DNA from: Mesorhizobium sp. STM 4661
GTDB taxonomy: Bacteria > Pseudomonadota > Alphaproteobacteria > Rhizobiales > Rhizobiaceae
Direction of reading: 5' to 3'
Assembly: GCF_000359125.1 (NCBI RefSeq)
Contig: NZ_CAAF010000048.1
Location: forward strand, 40,565-104,564
Length of the DNA: 64,000 nucleotides
Part shown: in pieces, positions 9,804 through 21,915 of the stretch
How the letters are laid out: the number at the start of each line of letters is the position of its first letter
Position numbering within the stretch: position 1 is the first letter of the stretch
Notes under the pieces: model-generated
Told to the model about the DNA's origin: nothing
Seen by the model: only the letters and a program-made list of their open reading frames with translations
Databases searched by the model: none
Program-made: the position numbers and the translations under genes

Positions 9804-9823
9804 ACATAAAGATGTCTTTATGT
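9804..9823. promoter_or_regulatory. Palindromic operator candidate upstream of metH
   Basis: A perfect inverted repeat with 8-bp arms ACATAAAG and CTTTATGT separated by ATGT lies 33 bp before the metH start, next to an AT-rich stretch (TATATTGACA) that could be promoter. Arms of this form resemble sites of ArsR-type regulators of methionine/SAH metabolism in alphaproteobacteria. The regulator itself is not in the window. Confidence 0.6.
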
Positions 9824-9856
9824 GACTTGGCGTGACTGTCGCCTTGAGGATGAAAA

Positions 9857-13666
<3,810 letters not shown>

Positions 13667-13751
13667 GGCCCTGATGCCGCGGTGGGAAGAGCCCGATCCT
13701 TCGCAGAATGGTTGTTGCAGAAACGCGTCAATTTTGACACAATAGGGTTGG

Positions 13752-14099
13752 ATGATTGGACCTCTGAAGAAGCTGCAGGCGCGATTTTATGCGACCGGGA
13801 CAGGTCGGAAGCCCGTCAGGGAGTGGCTGCTGGATATCTCGGAGGACGATAGGCGCCTTGTTGGGAAGGACATCCAGAAGGTCGAGTTCGGATGGCCGAT
13901 CGGCATGCCCTATTGCCGCTCGCTGGGACATGGGCTTTGGGAAGTCCGCAGCGATCTGACGGATGGCAAGATCGGGCGAGTGATTTTTAGTATCCTGGCG
14001 GGTGAGATGGTGCTGCTGCACGGCTTTGTGAAAAAGACACAGAAGACACCGGCGCAGGAAATTGAACTCGCGCTTAAACGGAAACGGGAGTTGGAATGA
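13752..14099 (+). CDS. HigB/RelE-like toxin (Gp49 family)
   Basis: A 115-residue basic protein of the phage-derived Gp49/HigB branch of the RelE superfamily, whose members cleave mRNA on the ribosome. Typical blocks are ARFYATGTGRKPVREWL, LGHGLWEVRSDL and RVIFSILAGEMVLLHGFVKKTQKTP, ending in a helical ALKRKREL tail. The toxin precedes its antitoxin, as is usual for higBA. The start of the next gene overlaps its stop by 4 nt. TTGACACAATAG about 20 bp upstream could contribute to a promoter. Confidence 0.85.
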   Translation: MIGPLKKLQARFYATGTGRKPVREWLLDISEDDRRLVGKDIQKVEFGWPIGMPYCRSLGHGLWEVRSDLTDGKIGRVIFSILAGEMVLLHGFVKKTQKTPAQEIELALKRKRELE

Positions 14100-14398
14100 T
14101 GGCACAGGATAGAAGTAAAGGGCATATCGCTCGCGATGAGACCTTGGATGAGTTTCTCGCGAAGGAAGGCATGCTTGCCGAAACGGAGGAGCTTGCCCTC
14201 AAGGAGATCATTGCCGACCAGATCAGGCAAGCCATGAAAGCAAGTGGAATCACCAAGACCGCAATGGCGGCCCGCATGAAAACCGACCGCCGCCAGCTTG
14301 ACCGCTTGCTCGATCCGAACAATCCATCTGTGACGTTGTCAACGTTGCGGCGAGCAGCAAGCGCGGTTGGCCGATCGTTGCGGGTGGAACTGATGTGA
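14096..14398 (+). CDS. HigA-like XRE-family antitoxin
   Basis: A 100-residue Cro/C1-type helix-turn-helix protein. The HTH spans roughly residues 48-90 (AMKASGITKTAMAARMKTD, then LSTLRRAASAVG). The acidic N-terminus (DETLDEFLAKEGMLAETEEL) would neutralise the basic toxin encoded just upstream. The start ATGATG overlaps the toxin stop, ensuring coupled synthesis. Such antitoxins repress their own operon, and the spacer before 13752 is the expected site. Confidence 0.85.
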   Translation: MMAQDRSKGHIARDETLDEFLAKEGMLAETEELALKEIIADQIRQAMKASGITKTAMAARMKTDRRQLDRLLDPNNPSVTLSTLRRAASAVGRSLRVELM

Positions 14399-14416
14399 GA
14401 CGGCCTCGACGGCATC

Positions 14417-16096
14417 TCAATGACAGCAGCCCGGTTGCGCGCTCGTCCTGCATAGGCAGGACGAGATGATCGGCACGTCCGCCTTGGCCAGCGCGGCGGT
14501 GAGCCCGGCCTGCACTGCGGGCAACTCCTCCGTCTCGCCGCGCAGTTTCAGGCATTCCACAAGCCCATGCAGCGCCCAGACATTGTTCGGGTGCTGGGCG
14601 CAGCGTTGCACCTTGCCGCTTAGGCCCAGATCATCGCGATAGACCTGCTCGGCCTCTTCGCTATGGCCCTGGTCCAGCAGCAGTGCCGCCAGCGCATGGC
14701 GCGGTGGGTGCATCCACGCCCAAGGCTCGGTGTAGGACAGATTGTCGTCAAGCTCGACCGCTTGCCGCAGATGCGCGTAGGCCTCGTCATGATGGCCCTT
14801 GTGATAGGCGAGTTCGCCATCGAGCAAGGCAGCACCCACGGCCAGCGAGGCCCGCGTCGGGTTGCTGAGGAAACGCCGCTCGGGCGGGATGCCCGCCAAA
14901 TGCCGGTGAAACCGCTCGCGTTCCTGCTCCGCTTTGGCGAAATCCCTGAGCGTCGCATGCGCGACGCCCTTGGCGTAGTGCTGCATCGCCGTGGTCAGGA
15001 CGTAAAGCTCGGGCTCGTCATTCATCGGCTCGTCGATGATCTCCTGCCAGCGGCCGAAGCGCACCAGCACATGCGATTTCATGGCATGGTAGCCTTCCAC
15101 CGTCTGGGTGAGCTTTGGCCGGTCCGGGATGCTGACGACGTCGCGCTTCACCAGGCTGCGCACCTTGTCGGCGGCCCACAGCGCAGGCTTGTACTGGCCG
15201 AGAAACATGCAAGTGAACATCATCAGATGGAGATCGTGGCAGCAGCCAAGCAGATAGTAGGTGGGCTGATCCGCATAGGCGAGATAGAGGTCGTTGGCGC
15301 GAACCGCCTTTTCGCTGGCAAGCCTGGCCTTCTCGTACTCGCCGCACAGCACGTAGATGTGCCCCGGCATGTGGTTCATGTGCCCGGCATCGGGACACAT
15401 CGTGCCGAGCAGGTCCGCCGAGCGCATGCCGCGTTCCGGCATGGTGGACATTTCCAGAAGGTGGATGTGCAAATGGACGATCGCCGGATGCTGCGCTGCG
15501 CCGGCCTCGTCGGCGAGCCGGATCGACCGCTCGCAAACCTCGAGCGCCTCCAGCACATCCGAATTCGGCGCGGGCTTGCCGGTCTTGAGGTTCCACAGCC
15601 GCCGCACGGTGCGCATCATCAGCGCTTCGACAAACAACGCCATCACATCGTGATCGTCGGGAAAGCTTGCGTAGACGCCACGCATCTCGGCGGCGTAGCC
15701 ATCGTCCCATTGCTCGAATTTGGGCGGTATCGCGACATGCGGTTCGGAGAAACGGCAGGCCAGCGCCTCGATCAGGCGCCTTTCCACCGCGCTGGCGCGA
15801 TCGGCATTGGCGCGCGCGAGCTGGACATGTTCGAAGCAACGCCTGGCCGCTCGGTTGGCCTCGGCCTCGCCATGCTCCTTCCAGGTCAGGTTGTAGAAAG
15901 GCCCGGCGGCATAGGCGATGCCCCAATGCGCAAAAGGACAGTCGGGGTCCGTTTCCAACGCCTTCTCAAAGCACTTGATACCTTCCTCATGGTTGAAGCC
16001 ATAGCACCAGTTGAGGCCGACATCGAACCAGCGCTGGGTTTCCACAGAGCGAGTGGAGATGGGGCGGCGGTAGGCGCCGAGGTCGAAGCGGTCCAT
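14417..16096 (-). CDS. Tetratricopeptide-repeat protein, function unknown
   Basis: A 559-residue soluble protein without signal peptide. Degenerate TPR-like helix pairs are visible from residue 25 (NWCYGFNHEEGIKCFEKALETDP) and again around 200-260, 355-400 and 440-520. Repeated histidines in PAIVHLHIHLLEMS and MNHMPGHIY, and a CLCRTSAQPGCCH tail, are distinctive. Proteins of this architecture are common in rhizobia but uncharacterised. Residues about 43-116 are also found as a frameshifted fragment at 21916-22130, so the gene or part of it was duplicated and one copy decayed. Confidence 0.75.
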   Translation of the reverse strand: MDRFDLGAYRRPISTRSVETQRWFDVGLNWCYGFNHEEGIKCFEKALETDPDCPFAHWGIAYAAGPFYNLTWKEHGEAEANRAARRCFEHVQLARANADRASAVERRLIEALACRFSEPHVAIPPKFEQWDDGYAAEMRGVYASFPDDHDVMALFVEALMMRTVRRLWNLKTGKPAPNSDVLEALEVCERSIRLADEAGAAQHPAIVHLHIHLLEMSTMPERGMRSADLLGTMCPDAGHMNHMPGHIYVLCGEYEKARLASEKAVRANDLYLAYADQPTYYLLGCCHDLHLMMFTCMFLGQYKPALWAADKVRSLVKRDVVSIPDRPKLTQTVEGYHAMKSHVLVRFGRWQEIIDEPMNDEPELYVLTTAMQHYAKGVAHATLRDFAKAEQERERFHRHLAGIPPERRFLSNPTRASLAVGAALLDGELAYHKGHHDEAYAHLRQAVELDDNLSYTEPWAWMHPPRHALAALLLDQGHSEEAEQVYRDDLGLSGKVQRCAQHPNNVWALHGLVECLKLRGETEELPAVQAGLTAALAKADVPIISSCLCRTSAQPGCCH

Positions 16097-16253
16097 GGAT
16101 TCTCATGCAATATTGACGGCCGGTGAGCCCGTGCCGGATCCATTTGTGACCAGTTTGTGCCGAACGTGTACAGATGGCAAATGTGTTTCGAATTTCGTCG
16201 GGGGCGCCCGCGAGCCGCCGCACGCGTCGCCTATGTCGGGTGGGCAAGAGCTA

Positions 16254-16354
16254 TTGCATGTCGCCCAAAAGTGGACCCGGTTTTGGGATAACGACATGCA
16301 TGAAATCAAAAATCTAAAGCGCGTCGCCTGAATTCATTCAGGCGACGCGCTTTA
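16254..16354. mobile_element. Palindromic mosaic insertion (RIME/MITE-like) with TA duplication
   Basis: A ~99-bp element plus one TA lies inside repeat copy R1 and is absent from copy R2, where GAGCTA joins directly to G(T/C)CGG. It consists of two palindromes: 16255-16300 (outer arms TGCATGTCG/CGACATGCA, inner CCCAAAA/TTTTGGG) and 16314-16355 (perfect 19-bp arms, loop TTCA). The flanking TA at 16252-16253 and 16353-16354 reads as a target duplication. Two side-by-side palindromes are the described structure of rhizobial intergenic mosaic element RIME1. Confidence 0.75.
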
Positions 16355-16579
16355 GCCGGTCTGCTTGGTGAAATCGTGGCGACGCGCGCGAACATGTGCC
16401 AGCAAATTCGTTTCGTTGGCGACCCCGGATTGAAAAAGGGTCAGCACGGTCGAGGCCAGAATATGACCATCTATTGAGGTACTGTACCATTTGGCGTCGG
16501 CGGTTACCTGGTCGACTACCCGTTGGCAGATCGCCCGATCTTCAGGTCCAAGGAATTGGCTTTGCGGTGCTCGCAGCAT
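16352..16579 (-). CDS. Small conserved-looking protein, 75 aa, paralogue 1
   Basis: A 75-residue frame that stays open in both copies of the duplicated segment. The two proteins differ at only five positions (3, 25, 39, 74, 75). AAAGG lies 7 nt before the ATG in both. The sequence is mixed-charge and helical in look (GPEDRAICQRVVDQ, VLTLFQSGVANETNLLAHVR), with no signal or membrane segment. Its stop codon TAA sits exactly at the boundary of the inserted palindromic element; the uninterrupted copy has TAG there. Function is not recognised. Confidence 0.55.
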   Translation of the reverse strand: MLRAPQSQFLGPEDRAICQRVVDQVTADAKWYSTSIDGHILASTVLTLFQSGVANETNLLAHVRARRHDFTKQTG

Positions 16580-16871
16580 CTGGACGCCTTTAACGCGGGA
16601 GAGTTAGCTGTTTCTGCCAGGCGATGCCATGCGTGGTCGCCGACACTGAACCGTAGACGCGTTCAGACAGAAAATTCTCATTCATTTGATCGGCGCCGTG
16701 AAAAATGGCCGGCGCGAGTCGTTGCCCACGCGCCCGAGGCCTCAATGGGCGGCCTTGCGACGCGTGTTGATGCACCGGCCCCGCCTCGGATTGACGCGCG
16801 ATCCTTTAGCTGCAAAGTATATTAACGTTCTGTTTACCAAACGTTGGTCTCGGCAGGGACTTGGGGGCAAT

Positions 16872-17738
16872 TTGGAACCGTTTCTGGGTGCGAACCGCCT
16901 TAATTGGGACGATCGGGCCGAGCTGCATTCGACCGACACGACGGGCAGCTACCACATCGAAAATGTATTGGCGGGCGGATCCAACCTCTATGAGCTGGAA
17001 ACGCGCGAGGTCGGTGATATCATCGGCAAGGATATCGTCCATTTGCAATGTCATATCGGGCTCGACACGATCAGCTTGAAGAATCTGGGCGCGGGCAGCG
17101 TGACCGGCCTCGACTTTTCACCGACCGCGATCGCAGCGGCACGGGATTTCGCCGCGAAGGCAGGCACGGATGTACGTTTCGTGGAAGCGCCACTGTTCGA
17201 GGCAGTCGAAGCGCTAGGCCGAACCTTTGACATCGCTTACGTTACCTGGGGTTCGGTAAACTGGCTGGACGATGTGTTCCGCTGGGCGCGGGTGGTTGCC
17301 GATCTCCTGCGGCCCGGCGGCCGGCTCTATCTGGCCGAGGGCCACCCGTTGATGTTCCAGTGCGACCGCAAGGCTGCGACGCTGGAATTCAAGCATGACT
17401 GGCGGACGCCACTAGCTCGGCCACTCGCGTGGAACGAGGAACGGACCTATACCGGCGACGACCGCATCTTGAAACATCCTCGCTACTATGAGTGGATTCA
17501 TCCGGTCAGTGACGTGGTGAACGCGCTGATTTCAGCTGGGCTGACGCTTGATTTTCTCAATGAGCACGACACGGTTTCGTGGCAGCATTTTTCATTCGCC
17601 GTCAGGGCCGGCAAGGATATGTACGGCTTGCCGGAGAACTCTCCTAAGATCCCAATGGCCTATTCCATTGGCGCGACGAAGCGCAGCGTCGGCAAGATAC
17701 CATACCTTGTTACTCCCAAGACGATTGAGGGCCACTAA
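16872..17738 (+). CDS. Class I SAM-dependent methyltransferase
   Basis: A Rossmann-fold methyltransferase of the small rhizobial type that opens EPFLGANRLNWDDRAELH. Motif I is the variant HLQCHIGLDTISL, followed by GLDFSPTAIAAAR for adenine/ribose binding and the post-motif LLRPGGRLYLAEGHP. About 288 residues if started at TTG 16872, which has a G-rich stretch upstream; an in-frame ATG at 16770 would add 34 residues unlike the family. The substrate is unknown. It lies between repeat copy R1 and the cyclic-di-GMP gene with a long spacer after it, so it is likely monocistronic. Confidence 0.75.
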   Translation: MEPFLGANRLNWDDRAELHSTDTTGSYHIENVLAGGSNLYELETREVGDIIGKDIVHLQCHIGLDTISLKNLGAGSVTGLDFSPTAIAAARDFAAKAGTDVRFVEAPLFEAVEALGRTFDIAYVTWGSVNWLDDVFRWARVVADLLRPGGRLYLAEGHPLMFQCDRKAATLEFKHDWRTPLARPLAWNEERTYTGDDRILKHPRYYEWIHPVSDVVNALISAGLTLDFLNEHDTVSWQHFSFAVRAGKDMYGLPENSPKIPMAYSIGATKRSVGKIPYLVTPKTIEGH

Positions 17739-18172
17739 TCCCGCTATTGATCCAGTTTTGCATTGTCGTTGCGGAGTTATGTTCTTCCGAGGTCTACGCA
17801 TGATGTTGTTCGGATCCGGCGCCTCAAATTGTGCAACGGCGCTCGCCGTGTCCGCGATCTTGCGAGCAAGCCGCTAGTCAGCATTTTTTCATGTCGATCC
17901 CCTTAGCGGTCGCGCAGCGGTGGATCATCGATCGCCCGTAAGGCTCCCCAGAATTGCGCGAACGGTGGTTTCGGCACGATGGCCGGCGTCGGTGACGGCA
18001 AGCAGCTCCAAGATATCAAGCGGAGCCGCAGGTCCGTTCCAGCACTCCGGCGCCAGCGATCGAAAAGTGCAAAAGTTTTAGGACCCGTGAAGGTCAAAAT
18101 TAAATACTTGAAGGCTAATATTCCATCGTCGGGTCGGCCCGAGAACTCGACTGGCAGCTGAGGAATCGCCTA
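17739..18172. other. 434-bp non-coding stretch, nothing recognised
   Basis: No reading frame with family resemblance is visible in either strand. Short minus-strand frames around 17900-18070 look like decayed coding sequence but cannot be assigned. AT-rich sequence at 18070-18125 may hold the promoter for the GGDEF-EAL gene. Confidence 0.5.
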
Positions 18173-20824
18173 TTGGCTCTTTTCCGCGCTAGGTTCGGCG
18201 GTGTTAAGAAGGCTGTTTTTTCGTCGGCGAATATTCCGGCGGCAATGGCGGTTCTGGTTATTGCCATTAGCGCGGTATTCGCGGACCACCAGAACAAAGT
18301 CGTCTCGGACCAAGCCGCCCGTGCGGATGTCCTGGCCAAGGTCAATCTTATCCGCGCCAAGCTCGAAGGCAACATCAACGGAAACCTTCAATTGGTGCAG
18401 GGACTGGTCGCGGCGGTGGTGACTGAGCCCTATATGGGACAGCAACGCTTCGCCTCGCTCGCGAGTAACCTGTTTGGCGGGGACTCGCAATTGAAGAACA
18501 TTGCCGGCGCGCCCGATCTGGTCATTTCCCTGATGTACCCGATGGAGGGCAACGATAAGGCAATAGGCCTCGATTACCGCAAGGACGAGCGGCAGCGTGC
18601 GGGTGCGCTAAGGGCGCGAGACGAGCGCAAGCTCATTCTTGCCGGTCCCGTCGACTTGAGGCAGGGAGGGCAAGGCTTCGTTGGTCGTATTCCGGTTTTT
18701 GTCCGGAGTGCGGGCAACACCGAAAGGTTCTGGGGCATCATTTCGGCCGTTGTCGACGTGCAGCGCCTTTATAAGGCGAGCGGCCTGCTTGACGATGATC
18801 TCGGGATTGACATAGCGCTGATCGGTAAGGACGCTCTCGGTCCAAGTGGAGAACAATTCTTCGGCAATGAGGGTGTCGGCAAAAGCGATCCGGTGACGGC
18901 CGACGTTCTGCTCCCGTCCGGTTCGTGGCGGATCGCAGCCATTCCCAAGAACGGCTGGCCTTCGACGCCCGCCAACGCGTGGCTCTTGCGCGCAATCATG
19001 GCGGCGGCCGGGGCGCTGGTTGTGATCCCCTTCCTGGTTACGGGTCGCCTGCTTGGCGAGAGACAGCGCAACTATGCGGAACTGCGTCGATTGTCGAGAC
19101 GCCTGGAACTCGCTCTGGAAGCGTCGGCTATTGGCGTTTGGGAACACGATCTCGCGACCAACGAACTTGCGTGGGACGATCGCGTCAATGAAATATACGG
19201 CAAACCAACCGGGGAGCGCCGCGGCTACCTGGACTGGGCGGGAGCAATCCACCCGGATGATTTGGCTGGCGCCAACGCCGATTTCGACAGCGCGATGGCC
19301 AGTGGCGGACCATATTTGTCGGAGTACCGGATTATTCGTCCGGATGGCGAGATTCGTCATGTCCGGTCCAAGGCGATTATTTACCGAGTGGCAAACGACA
19401 CCCCGAAAATGATTGGCGCGGAATGGGATGTGACATCCGATGTCCTGCTGAACAAGGATCTGGTTCGCGCAAAACAGCTTTCCGAGTCGAAAAATGCAGA
19501 ACTCGAATCGGCCAAGGCGCGCATAGAGCACATTGCGCTTCACGATTCATTGACCGGTTTGCCCAACCGGCGCTACCTCGACCAAGTGCTGGAGGATTAC
19601 GCGGCAAACGCCAGGCGCCTCGGCGGGTATGCGGCACTGCTTCACATAGATCTGGATCGGTTCAAGCACATCAACGATACGCTTGGCCACGCCGCGGGCG
19701 ACGCAATGCTTGTTCACGCCTCAACTGTCCTCCGGTCCAAGGTCAATGGTGAGGGATTTGTCGCTCGCATCGGAGGAGACGAATTCATCGTCCTGTGCGT
19801 GGTGCATGTCGATATCAAGCAACTGGCGCTGCTCGCTGACCGCGTCATCAGCCAGATGCGCGAACCCGTCTACTATCAGGGCCATCGATGCCGTTTCGGT
19901 GTGAGCGTGGGAATTGCAGTCGATAATGGAAAAGATATCGAAGCCAAACACCTGCTGGTTAATGCTGACATCGCGCTTTACCGGGCAAAGAGGCGTGGGC
20001 GCAATCGATACGAATTCTTCACCGAGGCGATGCAAAGCGAAATCGTCGACACAAAACGGATTGCCGACGAAATTCTCGGCGGCCTTGAGCGCAACGAGTT
20101 CATTCCCTTCTACCAGCCGCAATTTGACGCAAAGACGCTCGAAATTGTTGGGGTTGAGGCGCTGGCGCGATGGAGGCATCCGGCGAAGGGTATTTTGGCG
20201 CCCGATGTCTTCCTGAGGACTGCGGAAGAACTGAATGTCGTCTCGGTCATCGATCGAACCATACTGGAGCAATCGCTTTCGGATTTCGAAGCATGGTCTG
20301 CTGCGAATATTCACATTCCGCGGGTATCGGTCAACGTTTCGGCGCGGCGCCTTCAAGATGAGGGACTCATAAAGAGTTTGAAGAAGCTGAATATCAGGAA
20401 AGGAACAGTTTCGTTCGAGCTGGTTGAGTCAATTTTCCTTGACGAAAATGACGATTTTGTCACCTGGAATGTCGAACAGATAAAAGAACTCGGCATTGAT
20501 GTTGAAATAGACGATTTTGGCACCGGTTATGCCTCTATAGTCAGCTTGCTCAAGCTACAGCCTCGCCGCCTGAAGATAGATCGCCAGTTGGTCATCCCGA
20601 TTGTGAAATCGCCGCAACGAAGGCAGGTCGTCTCATCGATCATTGAAATCGGCAAGTCCCTGGGTATCGAGGTCGTAGCGGAAGGTGTCGAGACGATGGA
20701 GCACGCACGGATACTCAAGAGCTTGGGCTGCGACATATTGCAGGGTTATGCCTTCGGGCGTGCGCTGGATTCCGACGGACTAAAGGCCTTCGCTCGATCC
20801 CGGCGTCTGCGCGCGGTCAGCTAG
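18173..20824 (+). CDS. CHASE-PAS-GGDEF-EAL cyclic-di-GMP protein
   Basis: An 883-residue inner-membrane sensor. An N-terminal membrane helix (about 20-37) is followed by a periplasmic CHASE-like domain (about 75-235, MYPMEGNDKAIGLDYRKDE region), a second helix (about 282-303), a PAS fold with PAC (320-430), GGDEF (455-615) and EAL (635-870). The cyclase motif GGDEF at 534-538 and phosphodiesterase motif EAL at 662-664 with DDFGTGYASI are both intact, so either activity is possible. No RxxD inhibitory site precedes GGDEF. It starts with TTG at 18173 after a GAGG, the only start that keeps the first helix. CHASE domains sense external small molecules. Confidence 0.88.
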   Translation: MALFRARFGGVKKAVFSSANIPAAMAVLVIAISAVFADHQNKVVSDQAARADVLAKVNLIRAKLEGNINGNLQLVQGLVAAVVTEPYMGQQRFASLASNLFGGDSQLKNIAGAPDLVISLMYPMEGNDKAIGLDYRKDERQRAGALRARDERKLILAGPVDLRQGGQGFVGRIPVFVRSAGNTERFWGIISAVVDVQRLYKASGLLDDDLGIDIALIGKDALGPSGEQFFGNEGVGKSDPVTADVLLPSGSWRIAAIPKNGWPSTPANAWLLRAIMAAAGALVVIPFLVTGRLLGERQRNYAELRRLSRRLELALEASAIGVWEHDLATNELAWDDRVNEIYGKPTGERRGYLDWAGAIHPDDLAGANADFDSAMASGGPYLSEYRIIRPDGEIRHVRSKAIIYRVANDTPKMIGAEWDVTSDVLLNKDLVRAKQLSESKNAELESAKARIEHIALHDSLTGLPNRRYLDQVLEDYAANARRLGGYAALLHIDLDRFKHINDTLGHAAGDAMLVHASTVLRSKVNGEGFVARIGGDEFIVLCVVHVDIKQLALLADRVISQMREPVYYQGHRCRFGVSVGIAVDNGKDIEAKHLLVNADIALYRAKRRGRNRYEFFTEAMQSEIVDTKRIADEILGGLERNEFIPFYQPQFDAKTLEIVGVEALARWRHPAKGILAPDVFLRTAEELNVVSVIDRTILEQSLSDFEAWSAANIHIPRVSVNVSARRLQDEGLIKSLKKLNIRKGTVSFELVESIFLDENDDFVTWNVEQIKELGIDVEIDDFGTGYASIVSLLKLQPRRLKIDRQLVIPIVKSPQRRQVVSSIIEIGKSLGIEVVAEGVETMEHARILKSLGCDILQGYAFGRALDSDGLKAFARSRRLRAVS

Positions 20825-20837
20825 CCGCTAGATCCTG

Positions 20838-21229
20838 CCTATGTGTCGGGTGCGTGAGAGCTAGTCGGCCTGCTTGGTGAAGTCGTGGCGACGCGCGCGA
20901 ACATGTGCCAGCAAATTCGTTTCGTTGGCGACCCCGGATTGAAAGAGGGTCAGCACGGTCGAGGCCAGAATCTGACCATCTATTGAGGTGCTGTACCATT
21001 TGGCGTCGGCGGTTATCTGGTCGACTACCCGTTGGCAGATCGCCCGATCTTCAGGTCCAAGGAATTGGCTTTGCGGTGCTGGTAGCATCTCGACGCCTTT
21101 AGTGGGGGAGCGTTAGTTGTTTCTTCCAGGCGATGCCATGCGTGGTCGCCGACATTGAACCGTAGACGCATTTAGACAGAAAATTGTCATTCATTTGATC
21201 GGCGCCATGAAAAATGGCCGGCGCGAGTC
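20838..21229. repeat. Diverged duplicated segment, copy R2 (uninterrupted)
   Basis: Partner of 16230-16720 without the palindromic insertion. It begins just after the stop of the GGDEF-EAL gene, which places the duplication breakpoint within about 15 bp of that stop. Confidence 0.9.
20861..21088 (-). CDS. Small conserved-looking protein, 75 aa, paralogue 2
   Basis: Second copy of the 75-residue protein encoded at 16352-16579, with P3, I25, Q39, A74 and D75 instead of R, V, H, T and G. The same AAAGG ribosome binding site precedes the ATG at the same spacing. Only about nine bases differ over the frame, and about half of the changes are silent. That does not by itself prove selection on the protein. 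Function unknown. Confidence 0.55.
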   Translation of the reverse strand: MLPAPQSQFLGPEDRAICQRVVDQITADAKWYSTSIDGQILASTVLTLFQSGVANETNLLAHVRARRHDFTKQAD

Positions 21230-21349
21230 AGTGCAGGTCGAGCGGCCTTGGACGTGGTGTCGCGTTCCTGTCGCGGCAATTGCGTGAAGCGCGCTACGCT
21301 TGACCGATCCCGCATCAAGACCGACAAGGATCTCGCTTCGGTGGGTTTC

Positions 21350-21706
21350 CTACTTGCTGAAATTCTGCTGCCCGACAGCTAAGCTGCGCGCGGCTTCCTC
21401 GATCGCCGCTCGATCGTCACCAAGTCGGTCAATCAGGTCTTGTGCCTGGTCGCCGGTTATGCCGGTACGCATGGCCAATGCTTCAACAGTTAAAACGTCC
21501 GAGCTGGCGATCTCGCCGGTTTCGGGAAGCGCATTGTCCGCAGTAAGGTGAAGCGCATCGTCCGCGGTAAGGGGAAGTGCGGCCTCTCGGTCCATCTCAT
21601 CTTTGGCGGTCTGCCAATGCCTCTCATGATCGCCATGTATGCCGCCTTCGCGTTCCCAAATCTCGTATGCGCGCTGCTGGATTTTCTCGTGCCGCTCGTC
21701 GCCCAT
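21350..21706 (-). CDS. DUF2934 domain protein
   Basis: A 118-residue protein with an N-terminal DUF2934 motif (RAYEIWEREGGIHGDHERHW, residues about 12-31), a short domain widespread in rhizobia and of unknown function. It is followed by an acidic linker with two near-repeats (LTADDALHL, LTADNALPE) and a helical C-terminus (GDQAQDLIDRLGDDRAAIEEAARSL). ATG 21706 is chosen because GAGGA lies 7 nt upstream; an ATG 15 nt earlier lies within that site. The gene stands alone between the duplicated segment and a pseudogene. Confidence 0.75.
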   Translation of the reverse strand: MGDERHEKIQQRAYEIWEREGGIHGDHERHWQTAKDEMDREAALPLTADDALHLTADNALPETGEIASSDVLTVEALAMRTGITGDQAQDLIDRLGDDRAAIEEAARSLAVGQQNFSK

Positions 21707-21915
21707 TTTTTGATTCCTCATGCGTGTTCCCGTCAACGCCGAGCGCGTCAAAATGATCCGGCACGGAATAGAGATTTTTGGCGAAAGCGGTGAATTGGGA
21801 GTGTGATGGCGGAAAAGGGCGGTGGCGCTCTTGGCTTTGAGGGAAAGCCTCTGGCTCCGCCGTCACTAGCCCTCGACTTTCTCCAGCGCTGATGGCTCCA
21901 CTTGAATTGAAGCCT

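Larger units (their letters stand above)
16230..16720. repeat. Diverged duplicated segment, copy R1 (carries an insertion)
   Basis: This segment matches 20838-21229 in the same orientation at roughly 90% identity across about 390 bp, excluding a ~101-bp insertion at 16254-16354. The match starts near CCTATGT(GT)CGGGTG and stops abruptly after GGCGCGAGTC. It includes a 75-codon reading frame on the minus strand. The two copies flank a methyltransferase gene and a GGDEF-EAL gene. Confidence 0.9.

Noticed and set aside
9714..9856. Possible SAM or SAH riboswitch in the metH leader
   Set aside because: The leader after the palindrome is only about 30 nt and shows none of the conserved SAM-II or SAH aptamer elements; a DNA operator explains the symmetry better.
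14417..16126. Plus-strand frame 14663-16126 (487 codons) opposite the TPR gene
   Set aside because: The minus-strand reading has clear TPR-like helices; the plus-strand translation is His/Arg/Gly-rich with no pattern.
16314..16355. Strong hairpin considered as an intrinsic terminator for the neighbouring gene
   Set aside because: No T-run on either side, and comparison with 20838-21229 shows it is part of an inserted palindromic element.
17903..18097. Minus-strand 64-codon frame in the spacer before the GGDEF-EAL gene
   Set aside because: Pro/Arg/Trp-rich without a ribosome binding site; another frame looks equally gene-like, so this is at best decayed sequence.
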